Source: an uncultured Clostridia bacterium (GTDB lineage: Bacteria; Bacillota; Clostridia; Christensenellales; UBA1242). Taken from it: a stretch of 36,373 nt of DNA. Location of the stretch: the NCBI GenBank assembly GCA_944364445.1, contig CALVWC010000009.1:1-36373 (forward strand), written 5' to 3'. Each line of letters begins with the position of its first letter. The first letter of the stretch is position 1. The translations under genes were made by a program, and so were the position numbers. The notes below the pieces were generated by a model. The model had not been told where the DNA came from and searched no databases. It saw only the letters and a program-made list of their open reading frames with translations. Below are positions 1-8,302 of the stretch, piece after piece.

Positions 1-177
1 TTTTCCGTGGTTTTAAAAATGAAAAGGTCGATAAACAAATTTTGCAGAAGAACATATTCAACAACAATTTCCAAATCTTTCTCCTTTCCCATATTTTATT
101 AAATTCATACCTAAACTTCTTAAGAAAAAAAGATAAAAAAGTGGACAATTTCCACTCTTTTTGTCTAAACAATAATT

Positions 178-210
178 TATTAAAAAAGAAGGCTGACGCC
201 TTCTTAATTT
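178..210 (-). terminator. Intrinsic terminator after ftsZ
   Basis: An 8-bp perfect stem (AAGAAGGC / GCCTTCTT, 186-193 with 198-205) closes a 4-nt loop and, read on the minus strand, runs into a T-rich tract (TTTTTTAATAAATT). It sits 28 nt beyond the ftsZ stop codon and ends the ftsA-ftsZ unit. Bases 1-177 to its left hold no gene that I can support. Confidence 0.85.
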
Positions 211-237
211 TAACATCATATAGTTAATTTTTTCTTC

Positions 238-1413
238 TTATTTTTTACCTCTGTTTCTAATTTTCTCAATCCAAGGTGGAATGGAGGAACTTGGATTTAC
301 ATCCACGCGTGAAGACTGATTGTTTTGTTCAAGTTTAACATTATCCTTTCCCGGTTCTGCTGTGTAGCCAAAAGGATTGAAGCCTTTGAATTCGTTTTCT
401 TCCTTTTCTTCCTCTTCCTCGTGCGCCTCTTCTTGCTCTTCTTCATCTTGCTTTTCTTGTTGACTCTTAAATCCCGTTGCGATGATTGTGATTTCCACTT
501 CGTCGTGCATATCTGGGTCAATGCTGGAACCGAATATGAGATTGCAACTTGGGTCAATAACCTCTTTAACCATGTTGGCAGCCTCAGTGACTTCACGCAA
601 AGTAATGTCGCTTCCGCCTTTGATGTTCAAAACAACACCTGTTGCACCCTCGATTGTGGTTTCAATAAGTGGAGAAGCCACAGCCTGACGAACGGCCTCC
701 AAGGTCTTATTCTCGCCCTTACCGCGACCGATACCCATGTGAGCAAGTCCGCGATTTTTCATAACGGTTTGAATATCTGCAAAATCAAGGTTAATCATGC
801 CCGGATAAACGATGAGGTCGGAAATTCCTTGAATACCCTGCCTCAAAACATCGTCTGCATAGCGGAACGCTTCCACCAAAGTTATCTTCTCTGGCAAAAT
901 TGTGGTGAGTCTTTCATTAGGAATAATCACAATGGTGTCAACATATTTTCTTAATTCCTCAATACCTTTTTCAGCATTCGACATTCTTGTTCTATTTTCA
1001 AATGCGAAAGGTTTTGTGACAATTGCCACAGTTAAAATGCCAAGTTCTTTGGCAATTTGTGCAATAACAGGAGCAGCACCCGTGCCTGTTCCACCGCCCA
1101 TACCAGCAGTGATAAACACAAGGTCAGCACCTTTCAAAACTTCTGTTAAAGAAGATTTGCTCTCTTCCGCCGCCTTTCTTCCAATTTCAGGAATAGCACC
1201 TGCACCCTTTCCTCCTGTCAATCTTTCGCCGATTTGCAATCTCTTATCCGCTTTTGAAATGAGAAGTGCCTGCTTATCGGTGTTGATGGCAACAAACTCT
1301 GCCGAGGTCACATTTGCGTCAATCATACGATTAACTGCGTTGTTTCCGCCTCCGCCCACGCCAAGCACTCTGATTTTTACCACCGATGTTGGATTTAAAT
1401 CTTGATTTTCCAT
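238..1413 (-). CDS. ftsZ: Cell division GTPase FtsZ
   Basis: FtsZ is the tubulin-like GTPase that polymerises into the cytoplasmic Z ring and recruits the divisome. The 391-residue product has the N-terminal nucleotide-binding glycine-rich start ([16 protein letters not shown], about 15-30), the tubulin signature GGGTGTG at 106-112, and the complete C-terminal GTPase-activating domain up to about 320. An acidic, Glu-rich variable linker follows, then a conserved C-terminal peptide ([14 protein letters not shown]), the usual docking site for FtsA, SepF and similar partners. Length is normal for the family. The ATG is preceded by AAAGGAG at proper spacing. It lies 77 bp downstream of an ftsA-like gene on the same strand, the standard arrangement, and is followed by a terminator. 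A weak promoter of its own may lie in the intergenic gap. Identification is secure. Confidence 0.99.
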   Translation of the reverse strand: MENQDLNPTSVVKIRVLGVGGGGNNAVNRMIDANVTSAEFVAINTDKQALLISKADKRLQIGERLTGGKGAGAIPEIGRKAAEESKSSLTEVLKGADLVFITAGMGGGTGTGAAPVIAQIAKELGILTVAIVTKPFAFENRTRMSNAEKGIEELRKYVDTIVIIPNERLTTILPEKITLVEAFRYADDVLRQGIQGISDLIVYPGMINLDFADIQTVMKNRGLAHMGIGRGKGENKTLEAVRQAVASPLIETTIEGATGVVLNIKGGSDITLREVTEAANMVKEVIDPSCNLIFGSSIDPDMHDEVEITIIATGFKSQQEKQDEEEQEEAHEEEEEKEENEFKGFNPFGYTAEPGKDNVKLEQNNQSSRVDVNPSSSIPPWIEKIRNRGKK

Positions 1414-1431
1414 AAAAAACTCCTTTTATAT

Positions 1432-1461
1432 ATTTTAACTCAAACACTTTGTGTTTTGCAA
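1432..1461 (-). promoter_or_regulatory. Possible internal ftsZ promoter
   Basis: On the minus strand a TTGCAA box (1456-1461) and a TAAAAT box (1432-1437) are separated by 18 bp, in the gap between the ftsA-like gene and ftsZ. The spacer includes a small AAACAC/GTGTTT inverted repeat. In such an AT-rich gap this could be chance, so it is only a candidate for extra ftsZ transcription. Confidence 0.4.
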
Positions 1462-1490
1462 ATGAATATGAGTAAATTTTTATATTTTTC

Positions 1491-2606
1491 TCATTTCAAA
1501 CTGGCGTTCACAAGCCCGAGCATAGCCGAAAGTTCTGGCTTATCCAAACTTGGCACTGGAGGCACGCCGTAAGCAACATTTCTGTTTAAGCATTTTGCAA
1601 GGTAATCTTTTCCGCCTTTAATCTTGGTTAAGCCCGCTCCGCAAAGGTAGATTGGATAAAATGGCACATATTCTTTGGCAAACAATCGTATGCACTCGTT
1701 GACCGTGGAAGCAATAAGCCCAATTCGATAGCACACCGCCTCATTGACAAAATTGAGTGGAATTTTTAAAATTTTTCCGCCCAGTGTTTGAAGTTCATAG
1801 GTGTCGTCCTTATCGCCTTTAAGCGACAACACGATTTCTTTTTTTAAATTTCGTGCTTCATTATAGTTAATTCCGCACGCCTCGCTTAAATCGCTTGTTA
1901 TGTAAGAGCCTCCCATGGAAAATGAGGTCAAATTCGTAAGTGCATCGCCTTTCACAAACGCAACACTTGTGGAACGCGCACCAACATCAATCACTATGCA
2001 AGTACGTTCACGCTCTTCTTTTTCCAAAATAAACATACTTTCGCAAAGAGGTTCGCTTAAATATTCCACCTGCTCCACACCTATCTTTGCCCAAATCTTA
2101 TTAAATGTTCTTATAAAATTTGACTGAGCAAGGATAACCGAAAGTTCTGCGCCCAATTTCAAACCTTTTTGTTTTTCTGGATTTTGAATATTTTTCGTGT
2201 CATCAATCACAAAGGAAATTGGATTGACCGAAATGATTTCCATTTCATCAATCTGCACATCACTTGATGCAAGTTCATATAACGCTTCAATATCACGCTT
2301 TGAAATTGTGTGCTTGTTTTTAAAATTCAGTTGTTCTTCTGTTGTGACAACTTTGGAAAACTCAGCAGGCACGCCGATGTAAACTTTCTTAATCTTCTTT
2401 TTATAAATTGAAGTGATTTGTGAATAAAGGGTTAAAATTGCGTCAGAAAGATAGGAACTTTCCAAAAATTCCCCTTCCAAAAACCCAGCATAATCGACAG
2501 AAGCCTTGGCTTTGATGTTAAAAGTGTTATTCACACCCTTTTCCGCCACCATGCACGAAAGTTTTGATGAACCGATTTCAATCACAGTCACACACTTTTC
2601 TGCCAT
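1491..2606 (-). CDS. ftsA: FtsA-like actin-fold division protein
   Basis: FtsA is an actin-like ATPase that tethers FtsZ filaments to the membrane. This 371-residue protein shows the actin-fold phosphate-1 segment (EIGSSKL, 10-16), the SHS2/1C insertion typical of FtsA (about 75-155), a phosphate-2 segment (VIDVGARSTSVAF, about 205) and an adenosine-type segment (LCGAGLTKIKGG, about 325). Its position immediately before ftsZ supports the assignment. Oddities: Glu replaces the usual Asp in phosphate-1, phosphate-2 has ARSTS where GGGTT is expected, and the protein ends soon after the actin fold, with no visible C-terminal amphipathic helix of the kind that anchors FtsA. It is shorter than the roughly 410-440 residues usual for FtsA. 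A ribosome site (AGAGGGG) precedes the ATG and a good promoter lies directly upstream. It could be a specialised FtsA relative rather than a fully equivalent FtsA. Confidence 0.85.
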   Translation of the reverse strand: MAEKCVTVIEIGSSKLSCMVAEKGVNNTFNIKAKASVDYAGFLEGEFLESSYLSDAILTLYSQITSIYKKKIKKVYIGVPAEFSKVVTTEEQLNFKNKHTISKRDIEALYELASSDVQIDEMEIISVNPISFVIDDTKNIQNPEKQKGLKLGAELSVILAQSNFIRTFNKIWAKIGVEQVEYLSEPLCESMFILEKEERERTCIVIDVGARSTSVAFVKGDALTNLTSFSMGGSYITSDLSEACGINYNEARNLKKEIVLSLKGDKDDTYELQTLGGKILKIPLNFVNEAVCYRIGLIASTVNECIRLFAKEYVPFYPIYLCGAGLTKIKGGKDYLAKCLNRNVAYGVPPVPSLDKPELSAMLGLVNASLK

Positions 2607-2625
2607 AACCCCTCTTTATAGTGAT

Positions 2626-2654
2626 ATTTTAACTTTTTAAAAATGAAAAGTCAA
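2626..2654 (-). promoter_or_regulatory. Promoter of the ftsA-ftsZ operon
   Basis: On the minus strand TTGACT (2649-2654), a 17-bp spacer and TAAAAT (2626-2631) form a near-consensus sigma-A type promoter. The -10 box lies 19 bp upstream of the ftsA-like start codon, leaving a short leader that contains the ribosome site. Confidence 0.75.
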
Positions 2655-2723
2655 ATAAATTTCGTAAAAAGTTATAAAAATAAATTTTTTTCAATATTTA
2701 TGCAAAATAATAAAGAAACACGC

Positions 2724-2759
2724 AAAATTAAAAGGCATATTGAATCAATACGCCTTTTT
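2724..2759 (-). terminator. Intrinsic terminator after serS
   Basis: A long inverted repeat (2730-2758), AAAAGGC outer arms and an AT-rich inner stem with one wobble pair, starts immediately after the serS stop codon. On the minus strand it is followed by TTAATTTTG. The terminator separates serS from the ftsA-ftsZ promoter. Confidence 0.8.
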
Positions 2760-2762
2760 GCC

Positions 2763-4055
2763 TTATTTTTTCTTTTTTGGTTCGATTTTGGTTTTTCCGC
2801 CCATATAAGGTTGCAAAACTTTTGGAATTAAAACCGAGCCGTCTTTTTGCACATTGTTTTCAAGAAGTGCAATAAGTCCGCGAGGCGAAGCAAGCACCGT
2901 GTTATTCAAAGTGTGAAGAAAATAGTTCCCCTTTTCCCCTTTTGCCCTTATTCCAAGACGCCTTGCCTGTGCGTCGCCAAGAGTGGAACAAGAACCAACT
3001 TCAAAATATTTCTTCTGTCTTGGACTCCACGCTTCAATGTCGCAACTTTTAACTTTAAGGTCTGCAAGGTCGCCACTGCAACACTCCAAAGTGCGAACAG
3101 GAATATCCATATTGCGAAAAACTTCCACGGTAAACTTCCACATTTTGTTATACCAATCCATGCTTTCTTCAGGTTTACACAAAACAATCATTTCCTGTTT
3201 TTCAAATTGATGAACGCGATAAACTCCTCTTTCCTCTAAGCCGTGCGCTCCGCCTTCCTTTCTGAAACATGGCGAATAGGATGTCATTGTGATTGGAAGT
3301 TCGTTTTCACTAATCAATTGACCTTTAAACCTGCCAATCATGCTGTGTTCGCTTGTGCCGATGAGGTATAAATCTTCCCCCTCAATTTTATACATCATGG
3401 CATCCATTTCCGCAAAACTCATAACACCATCAACAACATCACTCTTAATCATAAATGGAGGAATGCAGTAAGTGAAGCCGTGGTCAATCATATAGTCGCG
3501 TGCATAACTTAGCATGGCAGAATGAAGGCGCGCTGCGTCGCCGATAAGGTAGTAAAAACCTGTTCCACTTGTTCTGCCAGCGCTGTCTTTATCAAGCCCG
3601 CCGATGTTTGTTAAGATGTCGGCATGATATGGCACTTCAAAATCTGGCACTTTTGGCTCGCCAAATCTTTCGATTTCCACATTTTGTGAGTCATCCTTAC
3701 CGATAGGCACGCTTTTATCAATGAAATTAGGAATGGTTAGCATGATCTTTTTAATCTTCAAAGAAAGTTCGTCAATTTCCTTTTCATTAGCGCTGATTTT
3801 TTCGTTATTAGCCTTAACCTCACTCTTAATTTTTTCCACTTCATCAAGTTTTTTCTCTTTCATTAAAAGAGGAATTTTTCCGCTTAAAGTGTTTCTAAGC
3901 GAGCGAAGGTTATCCACTTCTTGCTTTAATGCGCGGAATTTTTTATCAAGTTCTTCCACCTCGTCAACTAGAGGAAGTTTTTGGTCTTGAAACTTCTTTT
4001 TAATGTTTTCCTTAACAAGTTCTTTGTTAGTTCTAATAATATTTATATCAATCAT
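2763..4055 (-). CDS. serS: Serine--tRNA ligase (SerRS)
   Basis: SerRS is the class II synthetase that charges tRNA-Ser (and tRNA-Sec) with serine in the cytoplasm. The 430-residue product has the N-terminal long coiled-coil arm for the tRNA variable loop (about 25-105), motif 2 (CFRKEGG...RVHQFEKQE) and motif 3 (SPRGLIALLENN...PKVLQPYMGG). I place the start at MIDINIIRTN: it matches the family N-terminus and has GAGGT 8 nt upstream, whereas a reading-frame extension to 4109 runs across the promoter. The segments CSGDLADLKVKSCDIEAWSP and GDAQARRLGIR, and NNTVLASPR where most bacteria have NGSGLAxGR, recall archaeal/eukaryotic-type SerRS. A T-box leader, common for Bacillota synthetase genes, is not seen. 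A dedicated promoter and terminator flank it. Confidence 0.97.
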   Translation of the reverse strand: MIDINIIRTNKELVKENIKKKFQDQKLPLVDEVEELDKKFRALKQEVDNLRSLRNTLSGKIPLLMKEKKLDEVEKIKSEVKANNEKISANEKEIDELSLKIKKIMLTIPNFIDKSVPIGKDDSQNVEIERFGEPKVPDFEVPYHADILTNIGGLDKDSAGRTSGTGFYYLIGDAARLHSAMLSYARDYMIDHGFTYCIPPFMIKSDVVDGVMSFAEMDAMMYKIEGEDLYLIGTSEHSMIGRFKGQLISENELPITMTSYSPCFRKEGGAHGLEERGVYRVHQFEKQEMIVLCKPEESMDWYNKMWKFTVEVFRNMDIPVRTLECCSGDLADLKVKSCDIEAWSPRQKKYFEVGSCSTLGDAQARRLGIRAKGEKGNYFLHTLNNTVLASPRGLIALLENNVQKDGSVLIPKVLQPYMGGKTKIEPKKKK

Positions 4056-4080
4056 ATTTACCTCACAATATTCATTATTA

Positions 4081-4109
4081 AGTATAAAACAAACGGCACA
4101 TAAAATCAA
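4081..4109 (-). promoter_or_regulatory. Promoter of serS
   Basis: On the minus strand TTGATT (4104-4109), a 17-bp spacer and TATACT (4081-4086) lie 25 bp upstream of the chosen serS start. This supports the downstream start codon, because the longer reading frame would begin within the promoter. Confidence 0.75.
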
Positions 4110-4112
4110 GTT

Positions 4113-4175
4113 TTTAAAGGAAATAGCACAAAAAAGTTTTGTTTTTATAAATAAAAATATTATTTTTCCTTTAAA
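4113..4175. repeat. 11-bp inverted repeat upstream of serS promoter
   Basis: TTTAAAGGAAA (4113-4123) and its exact reverse complement TTTCCTTTAAA (4165-4175) flank 41 AT-rich bases, ending 4 bp from the serS -35 box. It lies between the rpoC terminator and the serS promoter. It could be an operator pair or chance in AT-rich DNA. The rest of the interval 4056-4285 holds only the serS promoter and rpoC terminator. Confidence 0.4.
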
Positions 4176-4252
4176 GTTTTACATAAATTTCTTTTTAAAT
4201 TCTTAACACTTCACAACCTAGATTTATTACTTCACAAATCGTAGTTCGCACA

Positions 4253-4283
4253 AAAAAATGCTTAGAAAACTAAGCATTTTTTA
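4253..4283 (-). terminator. Intrinsic terminator after rpoC
   Basis: A 13-bp perfect stem (AAAAAATGCTTAG at 4253-4265, with 4270-4282) and a 4-nt loop, with a T tract on the minus-strand side, directly follow the rpoC stop codon. This ends the rpoB-rpoC operon. The mirror-image T tract means it could also stop plus-strand transcription. Confidence 0.92.
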
Positions 4284-4285
4284 TA

Positions 4286-7200
4286 TTAAATGGCATTTTC
4301 CTCGGTTTCTTCAACTTTAACAGGAACAACTGAGCGATATTTTTTAAGACCGCTACCTGCTGGGATGAGTTTTCCGATGATAACATTTTCCTTAATACCA
4401 ACAAGGTTATCAACCTTACCTTTTAAAGCAGCGTCAGTCAAAACTCTTGAAGTTTCTTGGAAGGATGAGGAAGAAAGGAAGGACTCTGTCATAAGAGCAG
4501 CACGAGTGATGCCGAGAAGCATTCTTCTTGCGATTGCTGGGCGTCCGCCTGCACGCAAAGTCTTTTCGTTTTCTTCGTCGCATCTTGAAATGTCAACAAC
4601 TTCGCCTGTTAAAAGTTCAGTGTCGCCAGAGTCTTCAATTTTAACCTTTTTAAGCATTTGACGAATAATGATTTCAATGTGTTTATCGTTAACCTTAACA
4701 TCTTGCCCACGGTAAACCTTAATAACTTCGGTGAGAAGATATTGTTCAAGACCTTTAAGACCTTTGGTTCTTAATAAATCGCTTGGATTGATAGGTCCGT
4801 TTGTGAGTTGTGAGCCCGGCTCAACATTTTCGCCTTCTTTAACTTTCAAAACAACTGGTTTTTTAACTTCATAATCAACATCGCCTTCACCAGTTAAGAT
4901 TGTGATTGTGTAATTTTTAGCATCCTCTTTGATATGAACTTTTCCTGCAACTTCAGAAAGTAAGCACTCACCTTTAGGTTTTCTTGCTTCGAAAATTTCC
5001 TCGACTCTTGGAAGACCTTGAGTGATGTCGGCTGCAACAGCAGAACCACCAGTGTGGAATGTTCTCATGGTCAACTGTGTGCCCGGTTCACCGATCGATT
5101 GAGCGGCAATAATGCCAACTGCCTCGCCAAGTGTGACCATATCCTTGCCAGCCAAGTTTCTTCCATAGCATTTTGCACAAACGCCATGCTTGCAACGGCA
5201 AGTGATAAGAGAGCGGATTTGAACTTCTTTAATTCCAGCTTCAACAATAGCACTTGCTTGTTCTTTTGTTATCATTTCATTGGAATGAACGATGATTTCT
5301 TTTGTTTTTGGATTAACAATATCGTCAACAGCCACACGACCATAAATTCTATCTTGAAGTTTTTCAACGACAAAGCCGTCGGAGATAAGGTCGGAAACCA
5401 TAACGCCTTTAATCTTTTCGCCTGCATCTGCAAAACAATCCTCAGTTGTGATAACAACGTCTTGAGCAACATCAACAAGACGCCTTGTTAGGTATCCTGA
5501 GTCAGCGGTTTTAAGCGCAGTGTCGGAAAGACCTTTACGCGAACCACGAGAGTTGATGAAGTATTCAATTGGTGTTAAGCCTTGACGGAAAGAGGATTTA
5601 ATGGCAATATCATTCTTTGTGGCAGAAGCGGTTGATTTAATTCCAATCATACCGCAGTCACTGTTCAACTGCACGTTATTACCACGCGCACCAGAAAGCA
5701 CCATAAGGCTGAATGGATTGAATGTGCCAAGAGATTTAACCACCGCATCTTGCACTTTGTTAACCGCATGATTCCAAACATCAATGTTGGCGTCAAGTTT
5801 TTCATTTAAAGTGATAAGTCCGCGAGCGAGAAGTTTTTCATTCTCAAGAACCTGACCTTCTGCCTCTTTCAAAATTTCTGCCTTTGCCTTTGGTTCTTCA
5901 ATATCATAGATATTAACAGAAATGGAAGCGAGAGTGGAATATTTATATCCAATATCTTTAAGTCTGTCAACAAGGTTTGCGGTGTCGGTTGTGCCATATT
6001 TATCATAAACATCGGCAACAAGTGCTTTAAGTTCGCCTTTCTTAACAGGTTTATTGATTTCAAGTTCGCAAATGTTTTCTTCCTTAGTTCTGTCAACATA
6101 GCCAAGGTCTTGAGGAATGATGTTGTTGAAAAGCACTCTTCCAACGGTTGTCACAACGCGTTTTGAATATGTTTTTCCATTGACCTCTTTGGTAAGTCTA
6201 ACTGTGCATTCTGCTTGAAGGTCAAGGTTTTTGGTTTGATAAGCGTAAATCATTTCGTTTCTGGAAGCGAAAATGCTACCCTCTCCTTTTGCACCCGGCT
6301 TAACAAGTGTTAAGTAGTAGCAACCCAAAACGACGTCTTGGTTAGGTGTGACAATAGGTTCGCCGTCAGAGAGTTTCAAAATGTTGTTGGATGCAAGCAT
6401 CAAAGTTCTTGCCTCTGTGCAAGCATCTATTGAAAGTGGAACATGGACAGGCATTTGGTCACCATCGAAGTCAGCGTTAAACGCGGTGCAGACAGATGGA
6501 TGAAGTTTAATTGCCTTACCCTCAACAAGCACAGGCTCAAACGCTTGAACAGAAAGTCTGTGAAGTGTTGGTGCACGGTTTAAAAGCACTGGATGGTCTT
6601 TGATGACATCTGCCAAAATATCCCAAACAACTGGTTTTTCGCGTTCAATCATACGCTTTGCCGTTTTGATGTTGTTTGTCAAGTTCATTTCAACAAGTCT
6701 GTTCATAATGAAAGGCTTGAAAAGTTCAAGAGCCATTTCTTTTGGAAGACCGCATTGATAAATTTTAAGTTCAGGACCAACAACAATAACAGAACGACCA
6801 GAATAATCAACACGCTTTCCAAGCAAGTTTTGACGGAAACGACCTTGCTTACCGCCAAGCATAGCAGAAAGTGATTTCAAATCTCTTTGTTTTGAGCCTT
6901 GAACAGCCTTTCCACGCTTACCATTATCAATTAAGTTATCAACCGCTTCTTGAAGCATTCTTTTTTCGTTTCTGCAAATAACATCAGGAGCGCCAAGTTC
7001 CATCAACTTTTTCAAACGGTTGTTTCTGTTAATAACACGACGATACAAATCATTCAAATCGCTTGTGGCATATCTTCCGCCATCAAGTGGAACCATAGGA
7101 CGAAGTTCTGGTGGAAGCACTGGAATAACATCCAAAACCATCCAAGTTGGATTGTTTCCGCTTTTACGGAAAGATTCCACAATGTCAAGTTTTTTGGAAG

Positions 7201-7819
7201 CTTTAATTTTTCTTTGACCTTTTGAGGTTTTAAGTTCCTCTTTAAGTTCTTTAGACTCTTTTTCAAGGTCAACTTTGGCAAGAAGTTTTTTGATTGCTTC
7301 CGCTCCCATACCCGCTTCAAAACTGCCAGCACCATATTTTTCAATAGCATCGCGATATTCTTTATCATTTAAAATTTGCTTATATTCCAAATCTGTGTTT
7401 TTAGGGTCAGTGACGATATAATTGATGTAATAAACCACTTGCTCCAAGGTTTTTGGAGTAAGGTCTAGAAGCATGCCAATGCGAGATGGCACGGTTCTAA
7501 AATACCAAAGATGTGTGACAGGTGTGGCAAGTTCAATATGTCCCATTCTTTCACGGCGCACTTTACTTCTTGTCACTTCCACGCCACACTTATCGCAGAT
7601 AACTCCACGATAACGGATTTTTTTATACTTTCCGCAATGGCATTCCCAGTCTTTTTTAGGTCCAAAAATTCTCTCGCAGAACAAGCCGTCTTTTTCCGGC
7701 TTTTGAGTGCGATAGTTAATGGTTTCTGGTTTTGTGACCTCACCATGTGACCATTCACGAATTTTTTCTGGTGAAGCAAGTCCTATTTTAATTTTTTCAA
7801 AGTTATTAAGTTCAAACAT
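4286..7819 (-). CDS. rpoC: RNA polymerase subunit beta'
   Basis: RpoC is the beta' subunit that, with beta, forms the RNA polymerase active site. The 1177-residue product is of normal length for Bacillota and lacks large lineage insertions. Visible are the N-terminal zinc site ([19 protein letters not shown], about 60-78), the catalytic loop NADFDGDQM at 448-456 whose three Asp bind Mg2+, the second zinc site ([13 protein letters not shown]), and the bridge/trigger-helix region ([16 protein letters not shown]). Residue 457 is Pro where the canonical loop continues with Ala (QMAVH). An AGGGG ribosome site precedes the ATG. It lies 31 bp after an unknown 146-codon gene which itself follows rpoB by 11 bp, so all three are surely co-transcribed. 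Confidence 0.99.
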   Translation of the reverse strand: MFELNNFEKIKIGLASPEKIREWSHGEVTKPETINYRTQKPEKDGLFCERIFGPKKDWECHCGKYKKIRYRGVICDKCGVEVTRSKVRRERMGHIELATPVTHLWYFRTVPSRIGMLLDLTPKTLEQVVYYINYIVTDPKNTDLEYKQILNDKEYRDAIEKYGAGSFEAGMGAEAIKKLLAKVDLEKESKELKEELKTSKGQRKIKASKKLDIVESFRKSGNNPTWMVLDVIPVLPPELRPMVPLDGGRYATSDLNDLYRRVINRNNRLKKLMELGAPDVICRNEKRMLQEAVDNLIDNGKRGKAVQGSKQRDLKSLSAMLGGKQGRFRQNLLGKRVDYSGRSVIVVGPELKIYQCGLPKEMALELFKPFIMNRLVEMNLTNNIKTAKRMIEREKPVVWDILADVIKDHPVLLNRAPTLHRLSVQAFEPVLVEGKAIKLHPSVCTAFNADFDGDQMPVHVPLSIDACTEARTLMLASNNILKLSDGEPIVTPNQDVVLGCYYLTLVKPGAKGEGSIFASRNEMIYAYQTKNLDLQAECTVRLTKEVNGKTYSKRVVTTVGRVLFNNIIPQDLGYVDRTKEENICELEINKPVKKGELKALVADVYDKYGTTDTANLVDRLKDIGYKYSTLASISVNIYDIEEPKAKAEILKEAEGQVLENEKLLARGLITLNEKLDANIDVWNHAVNKVQDAVVKSLGTFNPFSLMVLSGARGNNVQLNSDCGMIGIKSTASATKNDIAIKSSFRQGLTPIEYFINSRGSRKGLSDTALKTADSGYLTRRLVDVAQDVVITTEDCFADAGEKIKGVMVSDLISDGFVVEKLQDRIYGRVAVDDIVNPKTKEIIVHSNEMITKEQASAIVEAGIKEVQIRSLITCRCKHGVCAKCYGRNLAGKDMVTLGEAVGIIAAQSIGEPGTQLTMRTFHTGGSAVAADITQGLPRVEEIFEARKPKGECLLSEVAGKVHIKEDAKNYTITILTGEGDVDYEVKKPVVLKVKEGENVEPGSQLTNGPINPSDLLRTKGLKGLEQYLLTEVIKVYRGQDVKVNDKHIEIIIRQMLKKVKIEDSGDTELLTGEVVDISRCDEENEKTLRAGGRPAIARRMLLGITRAALMTESFLSSSSFQETSRVLTDAALKGKVDNLVGIKENVIIGKLIPAGSGLKKYRSVVPVKVEETEENAI

Positions 7820-7850
7820 ACTAATCCCCTAAAATTTAATTTTCGTAATA

Positions 7851-8291
7851 CTAAGCCTTAACTTTTTCATTGCCCTCTGTTTTTTGATAATACTTATACC
7901 GATCAATAATTATATCTTTGCAGGAAAACATTGTGTTAAACCCAGCAATTTGCCTTTGATCTAAATTTTCACCAAACTGTGGAGCAAAACTTTTTCTGGT
8001 TTTATTATAATATGGTTCTCCGCTTATGTCCATATTTTTCCAGTAAAACTCTGAATATCTTTCCAAAAATTCTTCTTGTTCTTTAGTTAAATATATGGTT
8101 AAAATTTTATTTCTCTTCGCTTCAACACCCTTTGGAAGAAAAGTTTTTACTTTTTCATACTTATCAAAAACTCTGTTTTTAGGATAGGTAAAAGGTTTAT
8201 CTTTTGGAACGCGAAAGGAAAAAGTTTCTCCGCAAGTTGCGTCATAAACATCAATATTTACATCTTTTTCGTCAAATGAAAAGTTGAACAT
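7851..8291 (-). CDS. Unknown protein encoded between rpoB and rpoC
   Basis: I do not recognise this 146-residue protein. It has no signal peptide or membrane segment, so it should be cytoplasmic. The first 75 residues look beta-rich (FNFSFDEKDVNIDVYDATC, then KNKILTIYL-like strands), followed by a charged helical part (TKEQEEFLERYSEFYWKNMD) and an aromatic, basic C-terminus. It has two Cys and many Tyr/Phe/Lys. It is clearly a real gene: it starts 11 bp after the rpoB stop codon with an excellent ribosome site (AAGGAGTGAGG) that overlaps that stop, and ends 31 bp before rpoC. rpoB and rpoC are normally adjacent, so its place inside the operon suggests co-production with, and possibly binding to, RNA polymerase; that is inference. 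It could also be a neutral insertion. Confidence 0.88.
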   Translation of the reverse strand: MFNFSFDEKDVNIDVYDATCGETFSFRVPKDKPFTYPKNRVFDKYEKVKTFLPKGVEAKRNKILTIYLTKEQEEFLERYSEFYWKNMDISGEPYYNKTRKSFAPQFGENLDQRQIAGFNTMFSCKDIIIDRYKYYQKTEGNEKVKA

Positions 8292-8302
8292 ATCCTCACT
8301 CC

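Noticed and set aside
42..227. 61-codon plus-strand open frame left of ftsZ
   Set aside because: It begins with TTG without a ribosome site, has composition expected of AT-rich non-coding DNA and runs through the ftsZ terminator.
325..954. 209-codon plus-strand frame opposite ftsZ
   Set aside because: It lies fully within ftsZ on the opposite strand, has no ribosome site and its sequence is a shadow of the conserved ftsZ coding frame.
4056..4285. T-box riboswitch in front of serS
   Set aside because: The serS promoter is only about 25 bp from the start codon, so the leader is too short, and no T-box sequence such as GGTGGNACCGCG is present.
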